Notes under the pieces: model-generated
Told to the model about the DNA's origin: nothing
What the model saw: only the letters and a program-made list of their open reading frames with translations
Database searches by the model: none
Program-made: the position numbers and the translations under genes
Shown: piece after piece, positions 1 to 7,837 of the stretch
Numbering within the stretch: position 1 is the first letter of the stretch
How the letters are laid out: every line of letters starts with the position of its first letter
Source: Nocardia donostiensis
GTDB taxonomy: Bacteria; Actinomycetota; Actinomycetes; Mycobacteriales; Mycobacteriaceae
Reading direction: 5' to 3'
DNA length: 64,000 nt
Assembly (NCBI RefSeq): GCF_002081715.1
Contig: NZ_MUKP01000014.1
Span: 1-64,000 of the forward strand

Positions 1-553
1 AGCCCTCGCGACTTGCGCCTTCGGCGCGTGCGCTGCGAGGGCTGAAACGCGAGCCGGGCCGCAAACCGGGCGGGGTTGGTTTGGGTGTGGGTAGGGGCGG
101 TTGGTTCAGGGCAGCTTTGGGAGGGTGTGCGCGTGCGCAGCGGTCGCTGGAACGCGAGCGGGATCGCAAACCGGGCGGGTCGGTCGGGGGTTGTGGGCGG
201 GATCCAGGCAGGTGCTGGTCGCCTATCTGTGCCGCGACCGCCGAGGTGTCGTCGTGATGCCGGGGTGCTGATTCTCTTCCGAATTCAGGGGTAGGCAGGG
301 CGTATCCGCGTTTTGCTCGGCTATGCGCTCAGGCGGTATCCGGTTGCGGCCGGTACCGCCCGCATGGCTGAGTGGATGTTATGTTCGGCCGTTTTTTTAC
401 CTGCTCGTCTGGCTTGGGCCGGGCGTTCTGCCGATGTGATCGGCTGCCCGGTTGTGGTTCGGAATGTCCTGGTCGGTGGTTTGTCCGCCGGCGTCACGAA
501 GTGCGTGAAGTTGTAGGGCGAATCGAACATCCGAGTGGAAGGGCTGACAGCTG
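1..553. other. Non-coding left edge with hairpin and direct repeat
   Basis: I see no convincing gene here. Positions 1-9 and 35-43 form a perfect 9-bp stem enclosing a second small stem (15-19 with 23-27). A short inverted pair TCACG/CGTGA lies near 494-508, just upstream of the first gene. The remainder is GC-rich intergenic sequence; short open frames in it have no recognisable content. Confidence 0.5.
41..178. repeat. Imperfect 33-bp direct repeat, two copies 105 bp apart
   Basis: Copies lie at 41-73 and 146-178. Both begin GCTG, share AACGCGAGC and end CGCAAACCGGGCGG, with a few substitutions between. Each is preceded by a GC-rich hairpin-like stretch, so the true unit may be about 105 bp and may continue left of the window. 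Function unknown. Confidence 0.55.
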
Positions 554-1822
554 ATGCGAATCGGTGTATCGGTGCATGCTGCCGTAGTGCTGCTGGTCGC
601 GGTCGGCCTGGGGTTCGCAACGGGGGGTCGTGCGGGGGCGAACGACCTGGATCGCTACCTGGATGTGCCGCTGGTGAACCGGGATGCCGCGAACGGGCCG
701 GGCGGCGTGCACCCGGACCTGCCCTACGATGCGGCACGATTGCGCGAACTGCTGGATCAGGCCCGCGACCGGGGCATCGCACCGTTCAGGTATGCCGCGC
801 TGCTGCAGCAGTACTGGTTGGTCGAAGCAACCAACCGGGCCGGGATCGATCTTCGATCCTGGGATCCGCGCGCCGGGGTGCAGGCCAATCGCGACAACCT
901 GATCGGGTCGTATCGCCTGTACGAAGATCTGCAGCTGACGCATCGGGAACTGCAGTGGGCCGGTATGGCAGGCCAGGTCGGCGCCGATTTCGGTGGGGGA
1001 CTGCTCGACTTCGAACTGCTCGGCGATATCTACGGGCTGCCCGGGATCTCCGAATCCGCACGCGGTGTGATCGCCGCCGTCGAACAGACCGCGGGCCCGC
1101 AGGCGCTGGCTCTGCTACCGCGCGGGCTGCACGCCCTGGCCGAGGCCGGGCCGCGGATAACCCCCCAGGACCTGGACTACATCGTCGGGATGATCCTGGT
1201 GATGCAGAAGAACATCTTCTCCGACCTCATGCCCATGCATATCGCCTACGTCACCGGCGGCTTTCCCGCCGTGGCCGAATTCGAGGCGGCGGGGCTGATC
1301 GACGCGCAGATCGCGCAGGCCTGGCGGGATATCGCCTCCGGTGACCGCGATCGGGTCGCGAGCGGTAACGCCGCTCTGCTGCGGCGGGAGCAGGACTGGG
1401 CCATCGGCGACCAGTGGAACCAGGTACGCGCCTATAAGGGCTCGATCGGTGAGGCCGTCACCTACCTCAGCGGCACGGTCGGTTCACCGTCAGTGGCCGG
1501 GGTCGTCCCGCCGCGGGCGTTCCGGCCGATCCAGGTGCCGTTCACCATGGCCGACGGCCGGCCTGCGCTGCTGACCCTGCCGCTACCCCATTGGAACTGG
1601 TCGGTTCTCGACGAACGGTGGGACTACATCACCACCGAACTGCTACCGAAATACAAATACCAGGTGGAGCACAACTGGCCTGCTCTGGAGGCCGTCCTGC
1701 GCACCCCGTACGAGGTGCAGCTGGAAACGCACCGGCCGCTGCTGAACATCCCGCAGCTGTTGAATTCGGCGATCCGGCAATTGCAGGTGACACCGGTCGA
1801 CGCGGAACTGGCGGTGAACTGA
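554..1822 (+). CDS. Exported protein of unknown function
   Basis: 422 aa starting at ATG 554, with a weak purine-rich stretch (GAAGGG) upstream. Residues 1-29 form a signal peptide with an AGA-type cleavage site; the rest is a soluble, mostly helical-looking chain with tryptophan- and proline-rich stretches near residues 320-370. I do not recognise the family. The next gene starts 2 nt after the stop (TGA 1820-1822, ATG 1824), so the two are almost certainly co-translated and both products are exported. That arrangement suggests a secreted pair acting on the same envelope or extracellular substrate, but the sequence does not show what it is. Confidence 0.7.
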   Translation: MRIGVSVHAAVVLLVAVGLGFATGGRAGANDLDRYLDVPLVNRDAANGPGGVHPDLPYDAARLRELLDQARDRGIAPFRYAALLQQYWLVEATNRAGIDLRSWDPRAGVQANRDNLIGSYRLYEDLQLTHRELQWAGMAGQVGADFGGGLLDFELLGDIYGLPGISESARGVIAAVEQTAGPQALALLPRGLHALAEAGPRITPQDLDYIVGMILVMQKNIFSDLMPMHIAYVTGGFPAVAEFEAAGLIDAQIAQAWRDIASGDRDRVASGNAALLRREQDWAIGDQWNQVRAYKGSIGEAVTYLSGTVGSPSVAGVVPPRAFRPIQVPFTMADGRPALLTLPLPHWNWSVLDERWDYITTELLPKYKYQVEHNWPALEAVLRTPYEVQLETHRPLLNIPQLLNSAIRQLQVTPVDAELAVN

Positions 1823-1823
1823 T

Positions 1824-3233
1824 ATGCGCACACACCAGGTCGGGAAACAGTCAGGAAAGACCGGGCTACGTCAGCGGGCAGCCGGACGGCTACTCGTGAC
1901 GTTCGGTATCGCGATGACCCTGTTCACTGCGACAAGCGTCGTCGTCACCGCCCAACCCGCGCCGGAGCCCCCGCCCCCGCCCGTCCCGATGCGCACCCCG
2001 GGACTGGGCGAGGTGTTCAACGGTTACGTGGTCGGCACCCTGCAGGGCGCCACCCTCGCCTCCCCGCAGGAGCTGTTCCAGGCGCTAATGGCCGATGACC
2101 CCTTCTATCAGGAACCGCCGCTGACCGGGAACGAACGCCCGGGGGACGTACTGAAGGCCAAGAAGGTCGACGTGATGTTCTGGGGCGTGAAACCAGCGAA
2201 CCTGGACGCCTACAAGCTCATGTATGTCACCACCGGCAACGACGGGAAGCAGCCCGTCATCAGCACTGGCATTCTGATGATCCCGGTCGACGGCAAGCCG
2301 AATTCGCAGCGGAAGCTGATCTCCTACCAGGAGGCCAACGACAGCGTCGGCGCGAAATGCCACCCCAGCACCCAGTGGACCGGCGGCGACCCGCTCGACG
2401 GCGCATCCTGGTCGGCGCTCGGCCCGCTGGCGCAGATGTTCGGCAGGGGGTACGCGGTGATGATCTCCGATGTCGGCAACGACGCCGACCGCAGGCCGCA
2501 CGGTATTTTCGCAGGCAAGTTCGCCGCGCACGCCCAACTCGACGGTGCCCGCGCGGCACGGAACTTCCGCGACGCCGGGCTGGACCCGGACGCGCAGATC
2601 GCGCTGTTCGGTATCGCGGGCGGCGGCGTCGGGGCGGGTTTTGCGGCCGAGATGCAGCCCGAATACGCGCCGGAGCTGAACGTGAAATCGACCGTTTTGC
2701 AGGGCATGGTGGTCGAACCGAAGAACTTCATGCGCGTCGCCGACGGCTCGGTCGGCTCGGGTTTCGTCTTGGCCACCCTGCTCGGGCTGGAGCCTTGGTA
2801 CCCGGAGATGAAGATCGACGAGAAACTGACCCCGGTCGGTAAGGTGATCGCCGACTTCTTCCGCACCCAATGCCAGACCCCGGCCTATTTCACCATGCCG
2901 TTCGTCCCGATGAACGTCCTGTTCGAGTCGGGTCTCAACCCGGCAGACGAACCGGCGTTCCAGCATGCCTACGAGGACAATATCCTCGGCCGCTCCGGCA
3001 CCCCGGAATCCAAGGTGCTCATCACGTCCTGCGCCCGCGACGATTCGTTGATGTCGCTGGTTCCCGCCCAAGATTCCCGCGAGCTCGCCGCCATATACCG
3101 AGCGCAAGGCGTCGACGTCACCTACGCCCCGTCGGATTGCAGCATGGTCCGCATGATCACCAACCTGTACGGCTGGGGCACCGACGTGTTCGGCATGCAA
3201 ACCCTCGACTGGCTCGACGCCGGCTTCGACTGA
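1824..3233 (+). CDS. Secretory lipase (LIP) family protein lacking catalytic residues
   Basis: 469 aa. Signal peptide around residues 20-45, then an alpha/beta-hydrolase of the secretory lipase family (the Candida antarctica lipase A fold group). The stretch AAEMQPEYAPEL after the nucleophile elbow is typical of that family. The elbow itself reads GIAGG instead of G-Y-S-x-G: the serine position is an alanine (GCG, 2616-2618). The C-terminal region expected to hold the catalytic His reads DCSMVRM, with no histidine there. The protein is full length, so this looks like a conserved non-catalytic relative rather than a decayed gene. It follows the previous exported gene by 1 nt. An alternative is that a different nucleophile is used. 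Confidence 0.75.
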   Translation: MRTHQVGKQSGKTGLRQRAAGRLLVTFGIAMTLFTATSVVVTAQPAPEPPPPPVPMRTPGLGEVFNGYVVGTLQGATLASPQELFQALMADDPFYQEPPLTGNERPGDVLKAKKVDVMFWGVKPANLDAYKLMYVTTGNDGKQPVISTGILMIPVDGKPNSQRKLISYQEANDSVGAKCHPSTQWTGGDPLDGASWSALGPLAQMFGRGYAVMISDVGNDADRRPHGIFAGKFAAHAQLDGARAARNFRDAGLDPDAQIALFGIAGGGVGAGFAAEMQPEYAPELNVKSTVLQGMVVEPKNFMRVADGSVGSGFVLATLLGLEPWYPEMKIDEKLTPVGKVIADFFRTQCQTPAYFTMPFVPMNVLFESGLNPADEPAFQHAYEDNILGRSGTPESKVLITSCARDDSLMSLVPAQDSRELAAIYRAQGVDVTYAPSDCSMVRMITNLYGWGTDVFGMQTLDWLDAGFD

Positions 3234-3238
3234 CTTGA

Positions 3239-4267
3239 TTACCCGTCCGGCAGTTCGTCGTGCCCGCCGAATGCTTTACGCATCGCAGACAGGAGTTGAT
3301 CGGCGTACCGGGATTCGCCGCGGGAGGAGAAGCGCTGGAACAGGGCGGCCGACAGCATGGGGGCTGGGACGCCGATATCGACGGCGGCGTCGAGGGTCCA
3401 GCGGCCTTCCCCGGAGTCGGAGACTCGGCCGTCGAAGGTGTCCAGGTTCGGGTCGGCGTGCAGGGCTTCGGCGGTGAGGTCCAGCAGCCAGGAGGCGACT
3501 ACCGAGCCGCGCCGCCACACCTCGGTGACCTCGGGGATGTCGATGTCGTAGCGGTAGTACTCGGGGTGCTCCAGCGGGGTCTGCTCGGCCGAGGTTCCGC
3601 CGCTGTGGCGGGCGCCGTAATCGGCTTTGTGCAGGATGTTCAGTCCCTCGGCGTAGGCGGCCATCGCGCCGTATTCGATGCCGTTGTGCACCATCTTCAC
3701 GAAATGGCCCGCGCCGGCCGGGCCGCAGTGCAGGTAGCCGTATTCAGCCTGAGTGGGTTCTCCGGTGCGGCCCGGGGTGCGCGGGGCGGCGTCTACGCCG
3801 GGGGCGATGGACCGTAGCAGCGGGTCCAGGTAGGCCACCTGTTCGGTCTCGCCGCCGATCATCAGACAGAAACCGCGGGTGCGCCCGAATACCCCGCCGG
3901 AGGTGCCGATATCCACATAGTGGATGCCTAGCGGGGTGAGCTTTTCGGCCCGCTCCAGATCCTGGTGGTAGCGGCTGTTGCCGCCGTCGATGACGATATC
4001 GCCTGGTTCGAGCAGTTCGGCGACCTCGTCGATCACCGCGCCGGTCACGCCCGCCGGGATCATCACCCACACCACCCTGGGGGTGTGCAGCGCGGCCACG
4101 AATTCGGCCAGGTCGGTGCTGCCGGTGAACCGTTCACCGAGCTCGGTGGACAGGTCGTCGATGAGGGCGCCGCGACGTTCGTAGCCGACCGCGGTGTGCC
4201 CATCGGCGACAACGCGACGCACGATATTGCTGCCCATCCGGCCGAGACCGATCATCCCCAGCTGCAT
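3239..4267 (-). CDS. gnd: 6-phosphogluconate dehydrogenase, decarboxylating (short form)
   Basis: 342 aa, ATG at 4267. The N-terminal Rossmann motif GLGRMG (residues 7-12) binds the dinucleotide. The 6-phosphogluconate signature region HFVKMVHNGIEYG carries the catalytic Lys near residue 190. The length fits the short class found in actinobacteria (about 300-340 aa) rather than the 470-aa form; short-class enzymes are often NAD-linked. It converts 6-phosphogluconate to ribulose-5-phosphate plus CO2 in the oxidative pentose phosphate pathway, in the cytosol. It converges on the lipase-like gene with 5 nt between the stops and has no obvious operon partner. Confidence 0.92.
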   Translation of the reverse strand: MQLGMIGLGRMGSNIVRRVVADGHTAVGYERRGALIDDLSTELGERFTGSTDLAEFVAALHTPRVVWVMIPAGVTGAVIDEVAELLEPGDIVIDGGNSRYHQDLERAEKLTPLGIHYVDIGTSGGVFGRTRGFCLMIGGETEQVAYLDPLLRSIAPGVDAAPRTPGRTGEPTQAEYGYLHCGPAGAGHFVKMVHNGIEYGAMAAYAEGLNILHKADYGARHSGGTSAEQTPLEHPEYYRYDIDIPEVTEVWRRGSVVASWLLDLTAEALHADPNLDTFDGRVSDSGEGRWTLDAAVDIGVPAPMLSAALFQRFSSRGESRYADQLLSAMRKAFGGHDELPDG

Positions 4268-4367
4268 ACCGTCTCACTTTCCGTTCCTATCGGGCCCCGT
4301 TGGTGTTTCGTTCACGATCGCTATACCCGATGTGTAACGCCCCGCACGCGGCGCCGATAGACAGATT

Positions 4368-4414
4368 GGCTCCGTGTAGTTGCCTGACCCCCGACCCGGC
4401 AACTGCGCGGAGCC
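4368..4414. other. Strong two-part hairpin upstream of the VanW gene
   Basis: GGCTCCG (4368-4374) pairs with CGGAGCC (4408-4414), and AGTTGCC (4378-4384) pairs with GGCAACT (4398-4404). They are separated by a symmetric 3x3 internal loop, with a 13-nt C-rich apical loop. It lies 132 bp before the VanW start, in the 278-bp divergent gap to gnd. It could be a 5' leader element or a binding site; I cannot assign it to a known RNA family. Confidence 0.5.
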
Positions 4415-4545
4415 TCAGCATGCCCCGGCCCGGTCCCACTGTGACGCGATCGGCAATGCCGAGACCGGGCCCTGATCGTTATCGTTGGCGGAGGCTCGCA
4501 GTCCGAGCGAGTCCTCCATGGAACTCCGAATGGGGAGGACGGTTC

Positions 4546-6651
4546 GTGAGCGGCGAATCGAGCGCCGGAAGCGGTGACAGAGCGAGAGCGGCAGGCCGCG
4601 CCGAGTACGGCGACGGCGGTCTACGTCAGCTTCTCCAGGCCGCTCGATCACACACCCCCAACGATCCCCCGCCCCCGCCGCGCATACCCCGGCCTCGGCG
4701 CGCCCCCGCCGATCCGGCTCGGCAGCACGCGCAGCCCGCGGATACGGCCGCGTTCGCCGATGCCGTCACCCAGGAGCATGCCCTCCCTCACGGCTTCGCC
4801 GACCAGGGTGGGACCGCGCCGACCGAGCCCATGACCGCCCCACGGGCGCAGCACGGGACGCGAGGTTCCGAGCCCCACGCGGCGCCGCGTCCTCCCGCGC
4901 CGCGGCGGCCCGGTGAGCGCAGGCCCATCTCCCGATCGCAGCCCGAGCCCGGGCGCGGTGAATTCTTGGCGAAGCTGAAATCCCCGCTGGCCCGGCGCGC
5001 CGGTATCGCAGCCGGTGCGGTGCTGGGTTTGGCCGCGCTCGGTTATGTTGCCGACCTGGCGATGAGCTCCGGCGAGGTGCCGCGCGGGGTGGTGGTCGCC
5101 GGGATCGATATCGGTGGGATGGACATCGCGGCCGCCGACGCACGGCTGCGCACCGAACTGGATGGCCGCGCCGACCGGGAATTGCCGGTGCGCATCGCGG
5201 ATGTGCGGACCACGGTTGTCCCGAGCGAGGCCGGGCTCGGTATCGATTGGGATGGCACCTGGGAGCGGATCGGCGGCCAGCCGCTCAACCCGATTGCCCG
5301 GGTGGTCTCGCTGTTCGGCACCCGCAACGTCCCGGTGGCCAGCACCGTCGACGACGCGGCGCTGGACCGGCAGCTCGACGAACTGCGGGTGCACGACCAG
5401 CCGACCGTCGAGGGCACCGTTGTGTTCGTGGACGTGACGCCTGTCGCGGTTGACCCGGTTCCGGGCCGGGTGCTCGATCTGCCCACGGCCCGATCCATGC
5501 TGATCGAGCGCTGGGTGGCGGCGAACTCGTTGCAGCTCCCGGTCACGCCCGCACCGCTCACCGTGCGCCCGGAAGCGATCGACCAGGCGCTGCGCACCGT
5601 GGCCGAACCCGCGGTCGCCGCTCCGGTGGTCTTCACCGGTAAGGACGGCGTCACCGCCACCCTCGATCCGGTGCAGATCGCCTCCATTGTCTCCTTCGCG
5701 CCGGACGGCAAGGGCGGTCTCGCCGTCCAGTTCGACCACAAGGCCGCCACCGACCTGCTGGCGCCGCAGCTCGCGGAAAGTGAGATCGAACCGAAAGACG
5801 CAAGTTTCACTCTTTCCGGTGGTGTGGCGACGGTCGTGCCCGCGGTAGTGGGCGAGAAGATCAACTGGCCCAAAACGCTGGAACAACTGCCCGCTCTCCT
5901 GGCCGCGCCCACCCCGGACCGCACCGCGCAGGCCGTCTACGACAAGATTCCGCCGAAGCTGACCACCGAGGCCGCCGAAGGGCTTGGCATCACCGAACCG
6001 ATGGCCGAGTTCACCACCAGCGGGTTCAGCGGACCGTCGGGGGTGAACATCCGCACCGTGGCCAGGGAAGTGAACGGGGCAGTGGTCAAACCCGGTGAAA
6101 CGTTCTCGCTGAACGGGCACACCGGTACGCGCGGTGTCGCTGAAGGCTACGTGGAATCGGGCATCATCGACCACGGCCGCCCCAGCACCGCGGTCGGCGG
6201 CGGTATCAGTCAGTTCGCCACCACCCTCTACAACGCCGCCTATTTCGCGGGGCTAGAGGATGCGGGCCATACCGAGCACAGCTACTACATTTCGCGGTAC
6301 CCGGCGGCCAGGGAAGCCACTGTCTTCGACGGCGTGATCGACCTGCAGTTCCGCAACAACACCCCGCACGGCATCTATATCGAGGCGTTCGCCGACAGTT
6401 CCGAAGTGACGGTGCGGATCTGGGGCACCAAAACCGTCGAGGTCGAATCCATCACCGGGGAACGCACCAAACCGACGGAGCCGAAAACCATTACCCTCCC
6501 CAAGGGCGATGATTGCATCGCCACCGAGGGCGCACCCGGCTTCACGATCAGCGATACCCGGGTCATCACCGATATCGCCACCGGGCGGGAGATCTCCCGG
6601 AATACGCGTACCGTGAAATACGACCCGATTCCGATCGTGAAGTGCGAGTGA
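4546..6651 (+). CDS. VanW family cell-wall protein, membrane anchored
   Basis: I place the start at GTG 4546, preceded at good distance by GGGGAGGAC (4532-4540); an upstream in-frame ATG at 4300 lacks such a site. This gives 701 aa. The first ~130 residues are disordered, rich in Pro, Arg and Ala. One membrane segment follows (AGIAAGAVLGLAALGYVADL, about residue 150), then a peptidoglycan-binding-4 type domain and a VanW domain near residues 490-640, with the motif GGGISQFATTLYNAAY. The topology is N-in with the large domain outside. VanW proteins occur with glycopeptide resistance and wall metabolism, but their biochemical activity is not settled. Confidence 0.85.
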   Translation: MSGESSAGSGDRARAAGRAEYGDGGLRQLLQAARSHTPNDPPPPPRIPRPRRAPADPARQHAQPADTAAFADAVTQEHALPHGFADQGGTAPTEPMTAPRAQHGTRGSEPHAAPRPPAPRRPGERRPISRSQPEPGRGEFLAKLKSPLARRAGIAAGAVLGLAALGYVADLAMSSGEVPRGVVVAGIDIGGMDIAAADARLRTELDGRADRELPVRIADVRTTVVPSEAGLGIDWDGTWERIGGQPLNPIARVVSLFGTRNVPVASTVDDAALDRQLDELRVHDQPTVEGTVVFVDVTPVAVDPVPGRVLDLPTARSMLIERWVAANSLQLPVTPAPLTVRPEAIDQALRTVAEPAVAAPVVFTGKDGVTATLDPVQIASIVSFAPDGKGGLAVQFDHKAATDLLAPQLAESEIEPKDASFTLSGGVATVVPAVVGEKINWPKTLEQLPALLAAPTPDRTAQAVYDKIPPKLTTEAAEGLGITEPMAEFTTSGFSGPSGVNIRTVAREVNGAVVKPGETFSLNGHTGTRGVAEGYVESGIIDHGRPSTAVGGGISQFATTLYNAAYFAGLEDAGHTEHSYYISRYPAAREATVFDGVIDLQFRNNTPHGIYIEAFADSSEVTVRIWGTKTVEVESITGERTKPTEPKTITLPKGDDCIATEGAPGFTISDTRVITDIATGREISRNTRTVKYDPIPIVKCE

Positions 6652-6670
6652 GCCGAGCGAACGCTATCGG

Positions 6671-7363
6671 TCAGCGGGCAAGGGGGTCGGGGACCAGCCG
6701 GCACAACCACCAGGGGCGAGCGGGGAATTCGGGCGAATAGAACCGCGGGACCAGGGTGCGGACGCGGCGCGTGACCGGGTCACGAACCACAATCCGTGGG
6801 GTGCCGATATCGTCCGCCGCGATCGCCGCCCAGAGCTCGTTCCATTCCGGGGCGCGTTCGCAGGTGGCGACGATCTCGGCGACCCGTTGCTGGTCGGCGC
6901 TCTCGCGGGTCAGTGCCCAGAACGCGGCGACGAGCCGTCGCGCGTCGGTGAACCATTCCGGAAACACCCTTTTCGCCGCGGGCTCTAGCAGCATCCATTC
7001 CAGCAGGTTCACCCCGGGACGCGTGCCGGGGAACCAGCGCTGGAACGCCGTGTTCGCGGCGATCACATCGAAGGTGGCGGGCGTCTGGTAGACGGCAGGA
7101 TGCGTCAAGCTCTGCAGGTCGGCCAGCTCGTCGGCGGAGGGTTCGATGCGGCCGCCTGGATAACGCCCGCTCAGCCGGTCCGGTGCCTCTAGCGCGGTGG
7201 GTAGCAGCCGGATGTTCGCACTGTTGACCTGTCCGGCGCCAGGCTGCGCCGCGCTGGTCAGTGTTCTCGCGAGGCCGGAGCGCGGCGTCGGTTCGGGGCA
7301 GGCTACCCCGGGCTCAGGGTGGTGTGCCCGAAGATGCTTACCGATCCGGTGCTGTTCGATCAT
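6671..7363 (-). CDS. MmyB-type ligand-binding regulator without recognisable HTH
   Basis: I choose ATG 7363 (230 aa), with GAGG just upstream; an open extension reaches 7444. The C-terminal two thirds match the MmyB-like sensor domain found after an XRE helix-turn-helix: HPAVYQTPATFDVIAANTAFQRWFP (in part), then NLLEWMLLEPAAKRVFPEW. The N-terminal ~70 residues keep a hint of the family start (IGKHLRAHHPEPG), but the helix-turn-helix is missing and replaced by a polar linker; the other two reading frames do not restore it. It may be a DNA-binding-dead sensor or a partly decayed regulator. It converges with VanW, 19 bp between the stops. Confidence 0.7.
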   Translation of the reverse strand: MIEQHRIGKHLRAHHPEPGVACPEPTPRSGLARTLTSAAQPGAGQVNSANIRLLPTALEAPDRLSGRYPGGRIEPSADELADLQSLTHPAVYQTPATFDVIAANTAFQRWFPGTRPGVNLLEWMLLEPAAKRVFPEWFTDARRLVAAFWALTRESADQQRVAEIVATCERAPEWNELWAAIAADDIGTPRIVVRDPVTRRVRTLVPRFYSPEFPARPWWLCRLVPDPLAR

Positions 7364-7837
7364 CGCCTCACTGCCTTTGGGTCGAATCCGCGTCCGCGCG
7401 CGGCCATGAGTGCCTCGATGTACCGTCGCCGCGCGACGGCACATCGTTCGACTCGTGATCTAGGGAACCGCAACTACGAGTGTACGTACATCTGTACTTG
7501 CATCGAGTGTCTCAGTCGCTGACGCCTCGTGGCCGAACACTCCAGTATTCGCGAAATGAATCCGGGTTGCTGCGCACGGAGAAAGAAGCGAAAACCGGAG
7601 GCGCAGAAGGCGAGTCGCAGCTACACCGGATAGACAGCCGGGTAGAGCGGGTCGCCATGACAGGTCCCCGGAACCGGCCCTGAATCGATACTGCGAAACC
7701 CGCGAACGGCAACCCATGCTGTTCTTGTCTTGGTAGGTTTCTCGAGCTGATGATGGGTTTCGGACCCATATTGGTGCGGTTTCTACCATGTCATGGCGTC
7801 TTGTTCGGGCATGTCCCCGTGAAGGTAGCTGGAGGAG
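7364..7837. promoter_or_regulatory. Divergent regulatory gap with palindrome and leader hairpins
   Basis: No gene is seen in this gap between the MmyB-type gene (leftward) and the LuxR gene (rightward). The perfect palindrome TGTACGTACA at 7481-7490, with a GTAC half site about 10 bp on, is a candidate operator. Nearer the LuxR gene, ATGGGT/ACCCAT (7753-7758, 7764-7769) forms a hairpin enclosed by TGGTAG/CTACCA (7731-7736, 7783-7788), possibly a folded 5' leader. Confidence 0.4.

Noticed and set aside
2085..3200. Long leftward open frame (371 codons) inside the lipase-like gene
   Set aside because: Antisense shadow of a GC-rich gene; Arg/His/Gly-rich, no domain, no ribosome site.
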